Source: Toxoplasma gondii ME49
Lineage: Eukaryota > Apicomplexa > Conoidasida > Eucoccidiorida > Sarcocystidae
NCBI RefSeq assembly: GCF_000006565.2
Contig: NC_031480.1
Location: 1,628,144-1,692,143 of the forward strand
DNA length: 64,000 nucleotides
Direction: 5' to 3'
In this document: positions 27,201 to 36,170 of the stretch, piece after piece
Position numbering within the stretch: position 1 is the stretch's first letter
Layout of the letters: the number at the start of each line of letters is the position of its first letter
Notes under the pieces: generated by a model
Databases searched by the model: none
The model's input: the letters and a program-made list of their open reading frames with translations, nothing else
Told to the model about the DNA's origin: nothing
Program-made: the position numbers and the translations under genes

Positions 27201-28269
27201 TGCCCTCCCCTGCAGCCACTCGCGCCATGTTTTCGACCTCTCTTTCGCGCTGAGAAAACCACCAGGCGGCGGCGCGGGCGAGAGCCAGTGGACTCGCGTT
27301 CCTCGTGTCGCCAGACAGTTCTCTCCAGAAACTCTTGTCGCCTTGAAAGCTTTCCCAAGCATTCGCCGCAGCGAGGGCGGCGTCGCCCCCATCGGGGATC
27401 CCCAGAAGACGCCGAAGGGAATGGAACCACGAATTCAGCAACGAATCGAAGGCCTGCATACCCACATCGGTCTGAGCTTTCTTGGACAAAAAGGACGGAA
27501 GCCACGAAGCTGACTGGCGATCAGCTGACGCAGTCGCAGCCGCTTCTCCCGTCGCGGGACTCGGCGCCTTGTTGCCGCTGTGAACCAGATTTGCGTGGCT
27601 AGGAGATCGACCTGCATGCAGGTCTTCATCGCCATTTGTGCCGAACCAGGCAGCGAAAGGCAGCGCAGACTGCAGGGCCGCGGGCGCCTGCGAGATCGGC
27701 GAGGCTACTGAAGGCAGCGGTGCCTCTTCATTCTTCTTTTTTCTCCACAACGACAACAACGTGGACTGTGCGTCGCGTGCATTCACCGCAAAAAGCGGAG
27801 AAGAATCGGTAACTGAATGGCTAAGTTCTGCAGTCTCCCGGGACGCCGCATTTCCCTTCTCACCGAGCTCCTGCTGTTGAGGCCCAGGGAGGCGATTAGG
27901 AGACGCTGCGCTGCCTTCGTTGTCGGATTCCTCGGGCTGCAAAAAATCACCTTTACCAAGTTCTGGGTCCCGGTTTTCGTCGTTTCTGCCGGCGAGTGGC
28001 GCGCCTGAGTCTGAGGTCGGCGGTGCTGCCAGAGAGGTCAAAAGCGCAGTGGGACCAGATCCCGAAAGAAAACCAAAGGGCCACTGCGACGAGGCCGCGG
28101 AGTCCGCTGCCTTCTGGGGTGGAGCTGATAGAGACTCCTGAGCGCTGCCAAGCAGAATCACGCCGAGGAAGCTCGCAGCACACAGCGAGACAAAAGAGGA
28201 ACGCCTACCCCAGCGCCAGAGCGCCCGGGTTCCCGCGCCCTGGCTCGTGCCGGAAAAGGCTGGTCGCAT
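24209..28269 (-). CDS. Secreted single-pass membrane protein with repeated Trp motifs, unknown function
   Basis: Two exons: 28269-25312 and 24970-24209, joined in phase 0 (donor AAG/GTAGGG, acceptor CTTCCAG), about 1239 aa. Start is the first in-frame ATG. Residues 24-43 form a hydrophobic signal peptide. The bulk is Ala/Ser/Glu-rich with Trp-containing motifs recurring every few tens of residues (AAAWWFSQ, AAWFRQQ, AAWWESL, SAWLSLW, ASWLDWS, LSWFWSK, SRWWLGQ, SGWFFQQ, SGWIFGG, NSWWEWE). Six cysteines cluster at about 850-910, followed by a Thr-rich stretch at about 930-944. One transmembrane helix at about 1157-1179 (WWPVFLLVVGMGLLGLCV) leaves a 60-residue tail. Topology suggests a type I protein of the secretory route: micronemes, rhoptries, dense granules or the vacuole. 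No known family is recognised. Confidence 0.82.
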
Positions 28270-31200
28270 TGTCGTCCAAGAAGCAACTGTTTCCTGCGCT
28301 GGGAGTTCGCAGGTCACCAGGTGCTGCGGGTATGTGCCTGCAGAAAGAAGGCAACGTGGAGAAACAGGAATCGAAAAGCGCCGGGTTAAGCGAGGGGATT
28401 TGTTATGCGAGGAGCAGGCGACAAATGCGGGTGTGCAGTCTCCCGGGGTTCGCTGGGAATCAGACGGAAACGCATTCCATGTCTCCAGTCGAAAAGTTAC
28501 TTAAAGCGTGCGTTGAGAAAGGTTTACTGGTGACAGCTCGCTTTGATAAGAGAGAGTGGTCGCGCTCGGTTGAGGACGACCAAGTGGGAAACAGCATTAC
28601 ATAGACATCTGTGGTAGCTATCGCTGGTCGACACAGGGACGCATCGGCGGTTTCAAGGTCAACTTGGGCACATTTCAAGGAACCTGATGACGCGGTGGAG
28701 CAGAACGCGAGAAACTGCAGAGAAACCTTATTGCTGAAGTGTGCATAGATGATGAATTTACCTCTTTACGGAGGGGAATAGGGTGGCTATCGACAGTAGA
28801 AATGCGCTAAAAGGCGCTACGTCCGCAGCGAGATCCACCGCGGAAGACAGCCGCGATACGGGCACGCCGTCCTGGGAAAAAACCCACCAAGGCTTAAACA
28901 AGATGAAGCACAAGAACGTGTGAAAGCTCGAACATTAGGTTATTCGAGCGGCCAGAAGAAGAATTAAACTGGTTGTAAAACCAGAAAGGTTGCAATCTTT
29001 TCTCGTACGTAGCGTGTCCTCCGAACGGCCACTCTCCGCATATTACTATTCCTCTGTCCGGAACATGCTGGGTGATCAAAGAACGAAATGAGATAGAATG
29101 ATGCGGGAAATCCTTGCAGAAATGCTCGTTTTTCTGTGAAAAGCAGGCAAGACGGCCAGCCTTCGCTAGTACTCATTGACAAAGTGGCACGGCGGCCCGC
29201 CACCCATTACGAAGCGATGCGGTAAATCGTTTACGCGCATGAAATGGAAATGTACAAATGAAGGGAAAAGTACGCAAGTTTTCAAGTACTGGAACTATTC
29301 TTGACGTTCACGCCTTGAGCACGGCTGCCATGAGGAAGAATTCCGCAAGACACAGGAAGCGGCGCCTCTCGCAGCCACGTTTTTCTCGCCTTTTTGCTAG
29401 AGGCGGTGCAGTTCTCTCACCGTATAGGACCCACGCCTTCCGTCGTACTGTGTCTCTTGAAGAATAAAAAAAAGTGTTTAGGAAGAGAAAACGAAACATA
29501 CGCGTTTTGTCAAGAGTGTGGGATTTCGCACAAACGTGGTCCAGGCAAGTTTTTCACAGGGTGACCTTTGTGTCCTCTCACTCAGCTCGTAGACACATGC
29601 AGGTCACCTCGCGGCGGTTTGAGCTCAAGACCGCAGCGAACCTCTACATGCCTGCACAACACTTGAAGAAAAGTAAAATGATGTAGTACACATAGAGTCT
29701 CTCGTTGCACTTCTGTGACCCTTGAACTTGGAACTTGGCTGAGGCAAGGCGGTCAAATGTGTACCCTGCGCGAAAGCTGAGCAGGGACGAAGACGACGGT
29801 CTGAGGGTAAGTGCCAACATCTCAACCCCATCCTGTCTACGGTGAGTCTTAACAGATCGAGGGAACGCTCAGCCAAATCTTTCTTTCTGCTTAATTCCCT
29901 TCATTCACATTCATAAACAGGCGCGTTCTCTGGAGGTGGACGAAGAGAAAAGACGCACGGTTTCTCGAAAAATGCTACTGGTAGATGCGTTTCCTCCCGG
30001 GCTTTATTACGACCGTCACCCAAGAGGCACTTTGCAGCAGACGTTCCAGTTGCAGGATTTCGCGTTTGCATCATCACTGGCTTTAACTGTAGATTAAAAA
30101 GTGGCAACGCATTCGCAGAGCTGTTGCGCACATTGCTCCAATAATGTAGTTTTCTTTTGGATGTTTTTCCCGGCATAAACGCTCTTGGAACGCGAACGAT
30201 ACATCCGTCCGCTGGCGGTCAGTGCGTTGCAATACGAGTGCAAGACGACTCCTAATACACGCACACCGGTTTGTGAGTACTAGCAGTGAATCAGCTGCCG
30301 TGAAACACCTGTGAATCCTCCTATTCAAGTCACAGCCACAGTAACCCAACGATTTTTTTGCTACCGATGTTGTGTTTCTCCCAACCTCTTTTGAGGCCAG
30401 CCGGAGTAGGTAACTCTGCTGCTGGCAGCATCACTCCCACCACAAAGGAAACACAATATGCCTGGTATCATCAGCCTAAGAGAATCGAAGTCTTCTGTGT
30501 TTGTCTACGATGGTGCCCCCCAGGTCGTTCCAGCATTGTACACAGTCTCAAGAGGTAACGAGGAGTGCTGCAATCATGCTACATGTGAGTGACGTTGAAA
30601 AACTGAGCAGTGTGTCACAGCGAAACATACTCTCGGCAGAAAATTCGAGAAATTGTATCCGCAAATGCGCTGGGTTAACATTGCATCCGCAATGAGGTGT
30701 GACGTGTTTGGCATTGGTGAAACTTGCTCTTGAACTTGAATAATCCGTTGACGTCTCCCGCTAGCACTCCTCTGCGTTTGCCGGCCTCACAGAACTCTGC
30801 TGACACCTGATTGGTATTCAGGAGAGAATGCATATTTACGTCAACGGACTAAAGTGCTGCGATTGCTCCGTAGCAGCCAAGTCGTAGCCGGTGAATGAAA
30901 TCGTGGCACTTGCCTGTCTTGTCAGTGGTATTTAACCGCCCGCATACCAGTCAAAAATTTCGATTCGCCTTCTCGACGGCCTTGGCTTTTGATGCAAGTT
31001 CCGTGAACATGACAGACGAACACGACTTTTTTCACCTGGCTGTTACCCCTGACGTCTCCTCAACCCGCCGTCTGTTTTCCCTCTACTGTCGCTTTGCGGC
31101 CTTCCTTACAAGCGCATCCACTCAAGAGGCGTCGGGGTCGACGGCTTCTCAAACACAAAAAAAACTAAGGAGGACCATTCAAGAAAAGCCGCAGGTGTCT

Positions 31201-31275
31201 GTTGTACATCCACGAGTGGACACGGCCGTTGGTGCAGCCGAACTGAAAAAAGTCTGACTGTGCATCAAATTCGTT
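28270..31275. other. Intergenic region between Trp-motif protein and SET gene
   Basis: Promoter and leader of the Trp-motif gene at its left side and 3' flank of the SET gene at its right. An open + frame at 30895-31257 (120 codons) runs up to the SET stop, but has no family resemblance or splice support. Nothing else is supported. Confidence 0.45.
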
Positions 31276-33171
31276 TCAGTGTAGGAGAGCCCAGTACTGA
31301 TTGTCGTAGCTGGTGAAGACTTCCTCGCCCTCCGCAATGTCCCGTGTTGCGACTACATACACGCGATCTTTGGCTCGTTTTTTGTCATAAGCGACATGAA
31401 ATCTGGCGGTGACCCCAGGCCCCTTCCGTCCATCTGCAAACCAGCGGCCGTCATTCACAAACGCGCCGGCACCGCCGAAGACAAAAGGGAGTCTGTAGCC
31501 AACTAAATACTGATACTGCATCCCTACTCGCATCACATGAGTGGAAGTGCCCATACCACGGAGCATCATTGCCACTTTCCTGTCAACACACAAGCCTGCA
31601 TACTCGCCAATTCGTGACCGGGCACTGTACGCTCTCGTGGCATAGACGCCGAGGCCGCTTCCTCGTCCTAGGGAGGAAGCAGACACAACTAAGCCACAGC
31701 CAATGGACGGCAGAAATGGCCCTTTGGAAGGGTTTCGAGATGACTGAGAGGACTGCACCCGAGACTGCGATTCAGAAGCTCTTCTTGACGGGGTGGTCTC
31801 TCGACTCACCGGGTATGGAGCTTCTCCCCATCGAATTGCAACCAGTTTACCGGGCCCTTGTCGACTCGTGAGCGGCGACGCGGATGTTGCGTCTGCGCCG
31901 CACTTTTTCTCAACAGCATCGACACCGGCGTTACCCTTTTTCTCGCTGAGTACGCTAGCTCGAACTTTCACTGCTTTCGACGGTGTCTGCACGCCGGTGT
32001 ACACATCTGACAGTACAAGCTCCGAAACTTCCCCAGCTGTAGGGGAGGTCCGTAGAAAGCCGAACGAAGGACAACAGCCTGTTTTTTCGCTCTTGAAATC
32101 ACTTTGTGTCTCGGTAAGTGAGGAGCGGACAGAACTTGCTTGCTGTGGCCTCTCCGTCGCACCTTCCCCGTCGTCTACGGATCCACGCTGCGTCGGAGAA
32201 AAGCGTTCTTTCTCCGTAGTATCGAGCAAATCACGAGGAAGACCGTCGGATGAAGGGGCTGGCGTTTGATTTCCATGATTCCGGCAGAGAGCGGAGCCTC
32301 GTTCGGCGCGCGTCACTTCGTCCAATGCGTTTCCGCCAAAGACAGACGAATCGCTTGAATCAGCCACTGTATCCGTCTGTCCACATTCCAACTCGGTTTT
32401 TACCCCGTCTGCAACAGATGCGTTGCCACATGTTACGATTCTGTTCATGAGCCGGGGCGAGTCGTTCTGGCAGCGATTTGACGGACTGGAAGCATGCGTT
32501 GAAAGCTGGGACGCGCGAGTAGGTCTGCATATCGCGGACTCACTGGACGTTGCCGTTTTTTCTTCACCAGACACGCCGTTTTCAATGCTTGGGAAATCTC
32601 CCGAAGCCGCTTCGGCAGCGTTTACAGGTACCGATAGATCCGCCTGAGCAGCCGCTCCATTTGAAACAGCCTTCTTTGGGGTATGGACGACCTTCCTCCG
32701 TTTCCGACTCTTCGAACTTGTCGAAAAGTGATGAGATACATTTACTGCATTGGAATCCGGGCTTTTAGCCGGCGCGTCCGGACATTTTTCGGTTTCTGCG
32801 TTGACTTGCGACACCCATTCTGTACGGTAGTCTGGACGACTCGCCAGCTTCGACGATCCACTCGAACTGCCTCTCACCCCTAGAGATGGCGGCGGCGCAG
32901 AACACCCATTCACAAGATTCCGTTTCTTCTTGGGAGTTGGTGGCCACGAAGGATTTTTGAAAGCAAATCTTGAAGGCAGCAGCGGAAGAAGAAGGGGGTG
33001 GATGAACCAGTTCGAGGCGGGTGAGACTGGTGGGAGCTGGCCACAGTTCTGCTCGGAAGTTTGCGGACAGTCTTCCTCAGTCGACTTTTTGAGAGTCAGA
33101 GAGTCACGACAGGAACTCACTTGTCCTGAACAACAAGGAAAAACTTCCAGGTTACTCGATTCATTTTGCAT
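31276..33171 (-). CDS. SET-domain protein (putative lysine methyltransferase, divergent)
   Basis: Single exon, about 631 aa from the ATG at 33171; the upstream GTG is not used. Residues 1 to about 480 are Ser/Thr-rich and disordered, with two basic clusters that look like nuclear localisation signals (TPKKKRN and KSRKRRKVVHTPKK). The C-terminal 140 residues form a SET domain: RGSGLGVYATRAY (SAM-binding GxG loop), RIGEYAG, then GAFVNDGRW where classical enzymes have NHxCxPN, then YVVATRDIAEGEEVFTSYDN with the terminal catalytic tyrosine. Pre-SET and post-SET cysteines are absent. The substrate could be a histone or a non-histone protein. The NHxC replacement is seen in some orphan SET proteins, so activity is plausible but not shown. 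Additional 5' exons cannot be excluded. Confidence 0.82.
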   Translation of the reverse strand: MQNESSNLEVFPCCSGQVSSCRDSLTLKKSTEEDCPQTSEQNCGQLPPVSPASNWFIHPLLLPLLPSRFAFKNPSWPPTPKKKRNLVNGCSAPPPSLGVRGSSSGSSKLASRPDYRTEWVSQVNAETEKCPDAPAKSPDSNAVNVSHHFSTSSKSRKRRKVVHTPKKAVSNGAAAQADLSVPVNAAEAASGDFPSIENGVSGEEKTATSSESAICRPTRASQLSTHASSPSNRCQNDSPRLMNRIVTCGNASVADGVKTELECGQTDTVADSSDSSVFGGNALDEVTRAERGSALCRNHGNQTPAPSSDGLPRDLLDTTEKERFSPTQRGSVDDGEGATERPQQASSVRSSLTETQSDFKSEKTGCCPSFGFLRTSPTAGEVSELVLSDVYTGVQTPSKAVKVRASVLSEKKGNAGVDAVEKKCGADATSASPLTSRQGPGKLVAIRWGEAPYPVSRETTPSRRASESQSRVQSSQSSRNPSKGPFLPSIGCGLVVSASSLGRGSGLGVYATRAYSARSRIGEYAGLCVDRKVAMMLRGMGTSTHVMRVGMQYQYLVGYRLPFVFGGAGAFVNDGRWFADGRKGPGVTARFHVAYDKKRAKDRVYVVATRDIAEGEEVFTSYDNQYWALLH

Positions 33172-35570
33172 TATGATACGCCTTGCGATCCCCTCTGACA
33201 CTGCGTCCGCGACGAATCGAAGGATTTCGTCTTTTCAGGATGGATGCCTGGGGTGTCGCCCTAGGGAGTTCTAGATTTCAGGTATTCACACAGACGGGTG
33301 ATGGAGGTTTGCTCTCGGCTTGTGTTTTCTGCACGGGAAGTTGCACAGTAGAACTTCGATGCATCGCCGACGGCAACTGAGGGGAGGGGGGTTCAGCCCT
33401 GGCAAAGTCAGAAGCCGGAAGAAAGAGTTTCCAGACTGAAATAGAGATCGTATGATTTTGGTCCCGTGGTACAGAAGGGAGACGCGAGTGTGAAGGCGCT
33501 GGTGAGTTTGGGGATACACCGTCAACTAAACACTTTGGAGTGAGAGAGTCCGGATTAACACATGCTCGGTCTCTTAAGTGCCTATCCGATCAGAGCTAAA
33601 GGTAACATCCCGAATGTGCCAGTGATGAAAACGAAAAAGAGACAATATTGGGACAAAGGATTCGCAAACGAGTGGCTGGGTTGAGGGACTCAGTGCCTGG
33701 TCGCGGAAAGTAGCATGCTCGACTTTACACTGGCAGCTTTCAATCCCGTGACAAGCTGCCGCCCGTACAGAGAGAAAACGAATTCCCCAGTCCAATTACG
33801 CTTCAAAATGCAAATCTGCCTCCCCTCCATTACACTAACCTGCGGGCATTTCTCGCCGCTGAAACAGTTCAGTGTGAACACACCATAAACAGGAGAGATA
33901 CTTCTGTCGTTCTCCGCCTCTTGGCACCAGGTTGCCTTCGCATGTGGAGACGAGACAGAGTGGAACCCAAGGCATTTTCACAGTCGGGTCCTCGGCGTTG
34001 TCCGCAGTGGATGGGGCACCCGCACCCAACCAATGAATTCCTACTGAATGGATACCTCCCACCACAACATCGTAATTAGAATGTGTGCTTGCTTGGCGTG
34101 TTCATAGAATACCCACGCACCACTTTGTGCAAACCCACCAGCATAAGTTCATGCTTTCACAAACCAGTGCACGCGTAATGCCGGGGGCAAGCTGTTTAGT
34201 TCAGCCTCCACGGCCGTCCAGCCGACAGTTGTTTTCGATAACGGCTTTTCGAGGTATTCTAGTAAACCCGTCTGGCAATTCGGGCGGAAAACTCCAGTGC
34301 TAGCCTTCTGCTCCGTCCTGCCAATATAGCAGGGACTGTTATACCGGAGGAAGCAATCAATCGCCAATTCCAATCACAAGCGATGCCCAAAGTAGCGATC
34401 TATTCAGAATAGACAAATACTCATATCCTACATGTCGTCTCTGTTGGTGTTCCACCTGCCATTTAGTAAGGATGCGAATATACTGTCCAATCTGAATCGG
34501 AGGCAGCGTGTCCGTGGGGATAGAGTCTCCATCCCGCTGCTTTTCTGGGTTCGTTTTCTAATACAGTGGGATTCAAAAACCATTCGATAGCTCCACATGT
34601 CCTACACCTAGCTGGTCTACGATTCGCGGAAGGAATCTACTGGATGTATGCTGGTTGTGATGTCAGACACCGTGAAGCTTCCACGCATCAAAAACACTTG
34701 TCTTTTTTCATTCAGTGGCTGCACGTATGTACAGCAGCAAAGCGCATCCTGCTGCGACATGTGGGACGAGGGGAGCAATTATGATCTCGCCTCTTCATCC
34801 TCCGACCCCTTTATATATGTCGCTATCTGCTGCGTCAAGGGCCAGTAGAAAACTTGAGCTCGAGATGTTCTCTTTCTGATAATAAAGTAGCGCCCCGACA
34901 GCACTTGTCCAGAAAATGGAAATGGCTTTTAGATGCACTTAGGGAGCTCGTACGAAACTGACAAAGAAGGGCAAAGGGTGTGCTAGAGTGTTTTTTGTAC
35001 GTCCATTCCCAACAAGTTACAACATTCACCTCGACTGCACTCGCTTTCAGAAAAACAAATGTGCTGCACAGTTCTTGCAATTGCTCCTCAACTTCTCTAT
35101 GCCACAGAGAGACTTCAGAGGCGATTGATACCATGAATCATCACGCCTTAATATCTGACAACTGGGTGCGATCACGTTAATTTCAACACGGCAGTCGCTG
35201 AGTTCCCGTTTGTGCTTGGAAGTTCTACAAGTCCCTCCCAAGGGAACTTACTGGAGGCACGCCTCTTCTTTCAAAGCTTGTGAAGTGACATTTAGAGCAA
35301 TTACAATCAGTCGGAGTGGATAAGACCTGTTGTACGTTCTATAATAGAAAGAAAAACAAAAGCAAGGGCAGCCCATCCACGGACAGCTGTTCAGATAACA
35401 TTTGGAGTTTGCCGGGAAAGATCCTAGATTACCCTGATTATCTATGTTTTTAGTTCATGGTGCTCAATAGGTTCCATTTCCACAATAATTCTCATTTTAA
35501 CGATGCTCTGCTAGCACAATACAACTTGGATCTGGTAAACAATGACCTCTACACCAGTAGTCCAACTCGT
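33172..35570. other. Divergent intergenic region, left part
   Basis: Upstream of the SET gene; holds its promoter and leader. Becomes more AT-rich beyond 34.4 kb. No supported gene. The open frame beginning at 35457 runs into the cox1-like pseudogene and may be its degenerate 5' end. Confidence 0.45.
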
Positions 35571-35741
35571 AGCCTTTCCTCTCCCTTACGCACTCAAGGC
35601 ATGCAATACCAATCAGGCAACAACTGCAGCGAGACACTATCTACTTATGATGTGATATTACAGTACATGGTGTGGCCTTGATGTTCTTAATATCAACTTT
35701 GTCCGGCGGATATGGTGATTTCTTTGTACCAGCCCATGTTG
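35571..35741 (+). pseudogene. Decayed mitochondrial cox1 fragment (nuclear copy)
   Basis: Reading + strand gives SPLRTQGMQYQSG, then ETLSTYDVIL, then after a 2-base shift HGVALMFLISTLSGGYGDFF. This follows cytochrome c oxidase subunit I from LRTELYSS through the HG-x-x-M motif to GG-G-N-FxP, in correct order. At least one frameshift and several substitutions rule out function. The similarity may begin as far up as 35457. It ends where a cob-like segment begins. Confidence 0.7.
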
Positions 35742-35898
35742 GCGGTGTTCTTGTGCATTTTACTTCACATGATTCGTGGAATGTATAACTGAAGTTACAA
35801 TTATTAACCTATCGCTTGGTTGTTTGGTTTAGTCTTTCTATCCACTTACTATAGCCGCTCCCTTCCTCGGATGTGTGCTACCAGGGGGACAAATCTGC
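35742..35898 (+). pseudogene. Decayed mitochondrial cob fragment joined to cox1 piece
   Basis: The + strand reads VFLCILLHMIRGMYN, SYNY, PIAWLFGLVFL and, in a shifted frame, LTIAAPFLGCVLPGGQ. These match the order of cytochrome b helix B/C segments (FxxLHxxRGxxYxSY, LPxxWxxGxxxF, TAFxGYVLPWGQ). In-frame stops and one frameshift are present. It starts directly at the end of the cox1-like piece, so the inserted molecule was already a cox1/cob mosaic. Confidence 0.75.
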
Positions 35899-36089
35899 TG
35901 AAGTATATGTAAACGCTGGAGTGATGCCTCTAGTTATTTGGAGTACAGAGTTCATTGCAACTAAGAAACCAAAACTATAAGATGAATTTAGATTTAGAGC
36001 ACACCGATAAAAGACATGTTTTGCTTGGAATAGACTCACAGATATACAGTGTTCTCAAAACCCTGCTAACACAATATTGAAATCCAACA

Positions 36090-36170
36090 CTTTTCGCTGG
36101 CTTATGCAGTCCAGTGGGGCGATTGTGTACAGCAATCGTGGAGAACTTGGTTGTTATATCTCATAACGCG
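36090..36170 (+). pseudogene. Small cob-like fragment
   Basis: The + strand reads NTFRWLMQSSGAIV, resembling the cytochrome b segment TFGWLxRxxHATGAS that normally lies upstream of the piece at 35742. It is out of genomic order here. It aligns with 17141-17179 by eye. Low complexity of the evidence keeps confidence moderate. Confidence 0.35.

Noticed and set aside
28270..28317. Sixteen-residue N-terminal extension of the Trp-motif protein
   Set aside because: It begins at a GTG; the first ATG at 28269 immediately precedes a good signal peptide.
30895..31257. 120-codon + strand frame ending just before the SET stop
   Set aside because: No start context, family match or compositional signal; likely chance in the SET 3' flank.
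35457..35570. Open frame starting MVLNRF that resembles the opening of apicomplexan cox1
   Set aside because: Only the first few residues and scattered positions agree. I treat it as a possible degenerate 5' extension of the cox1 relic, not as separate evidence.
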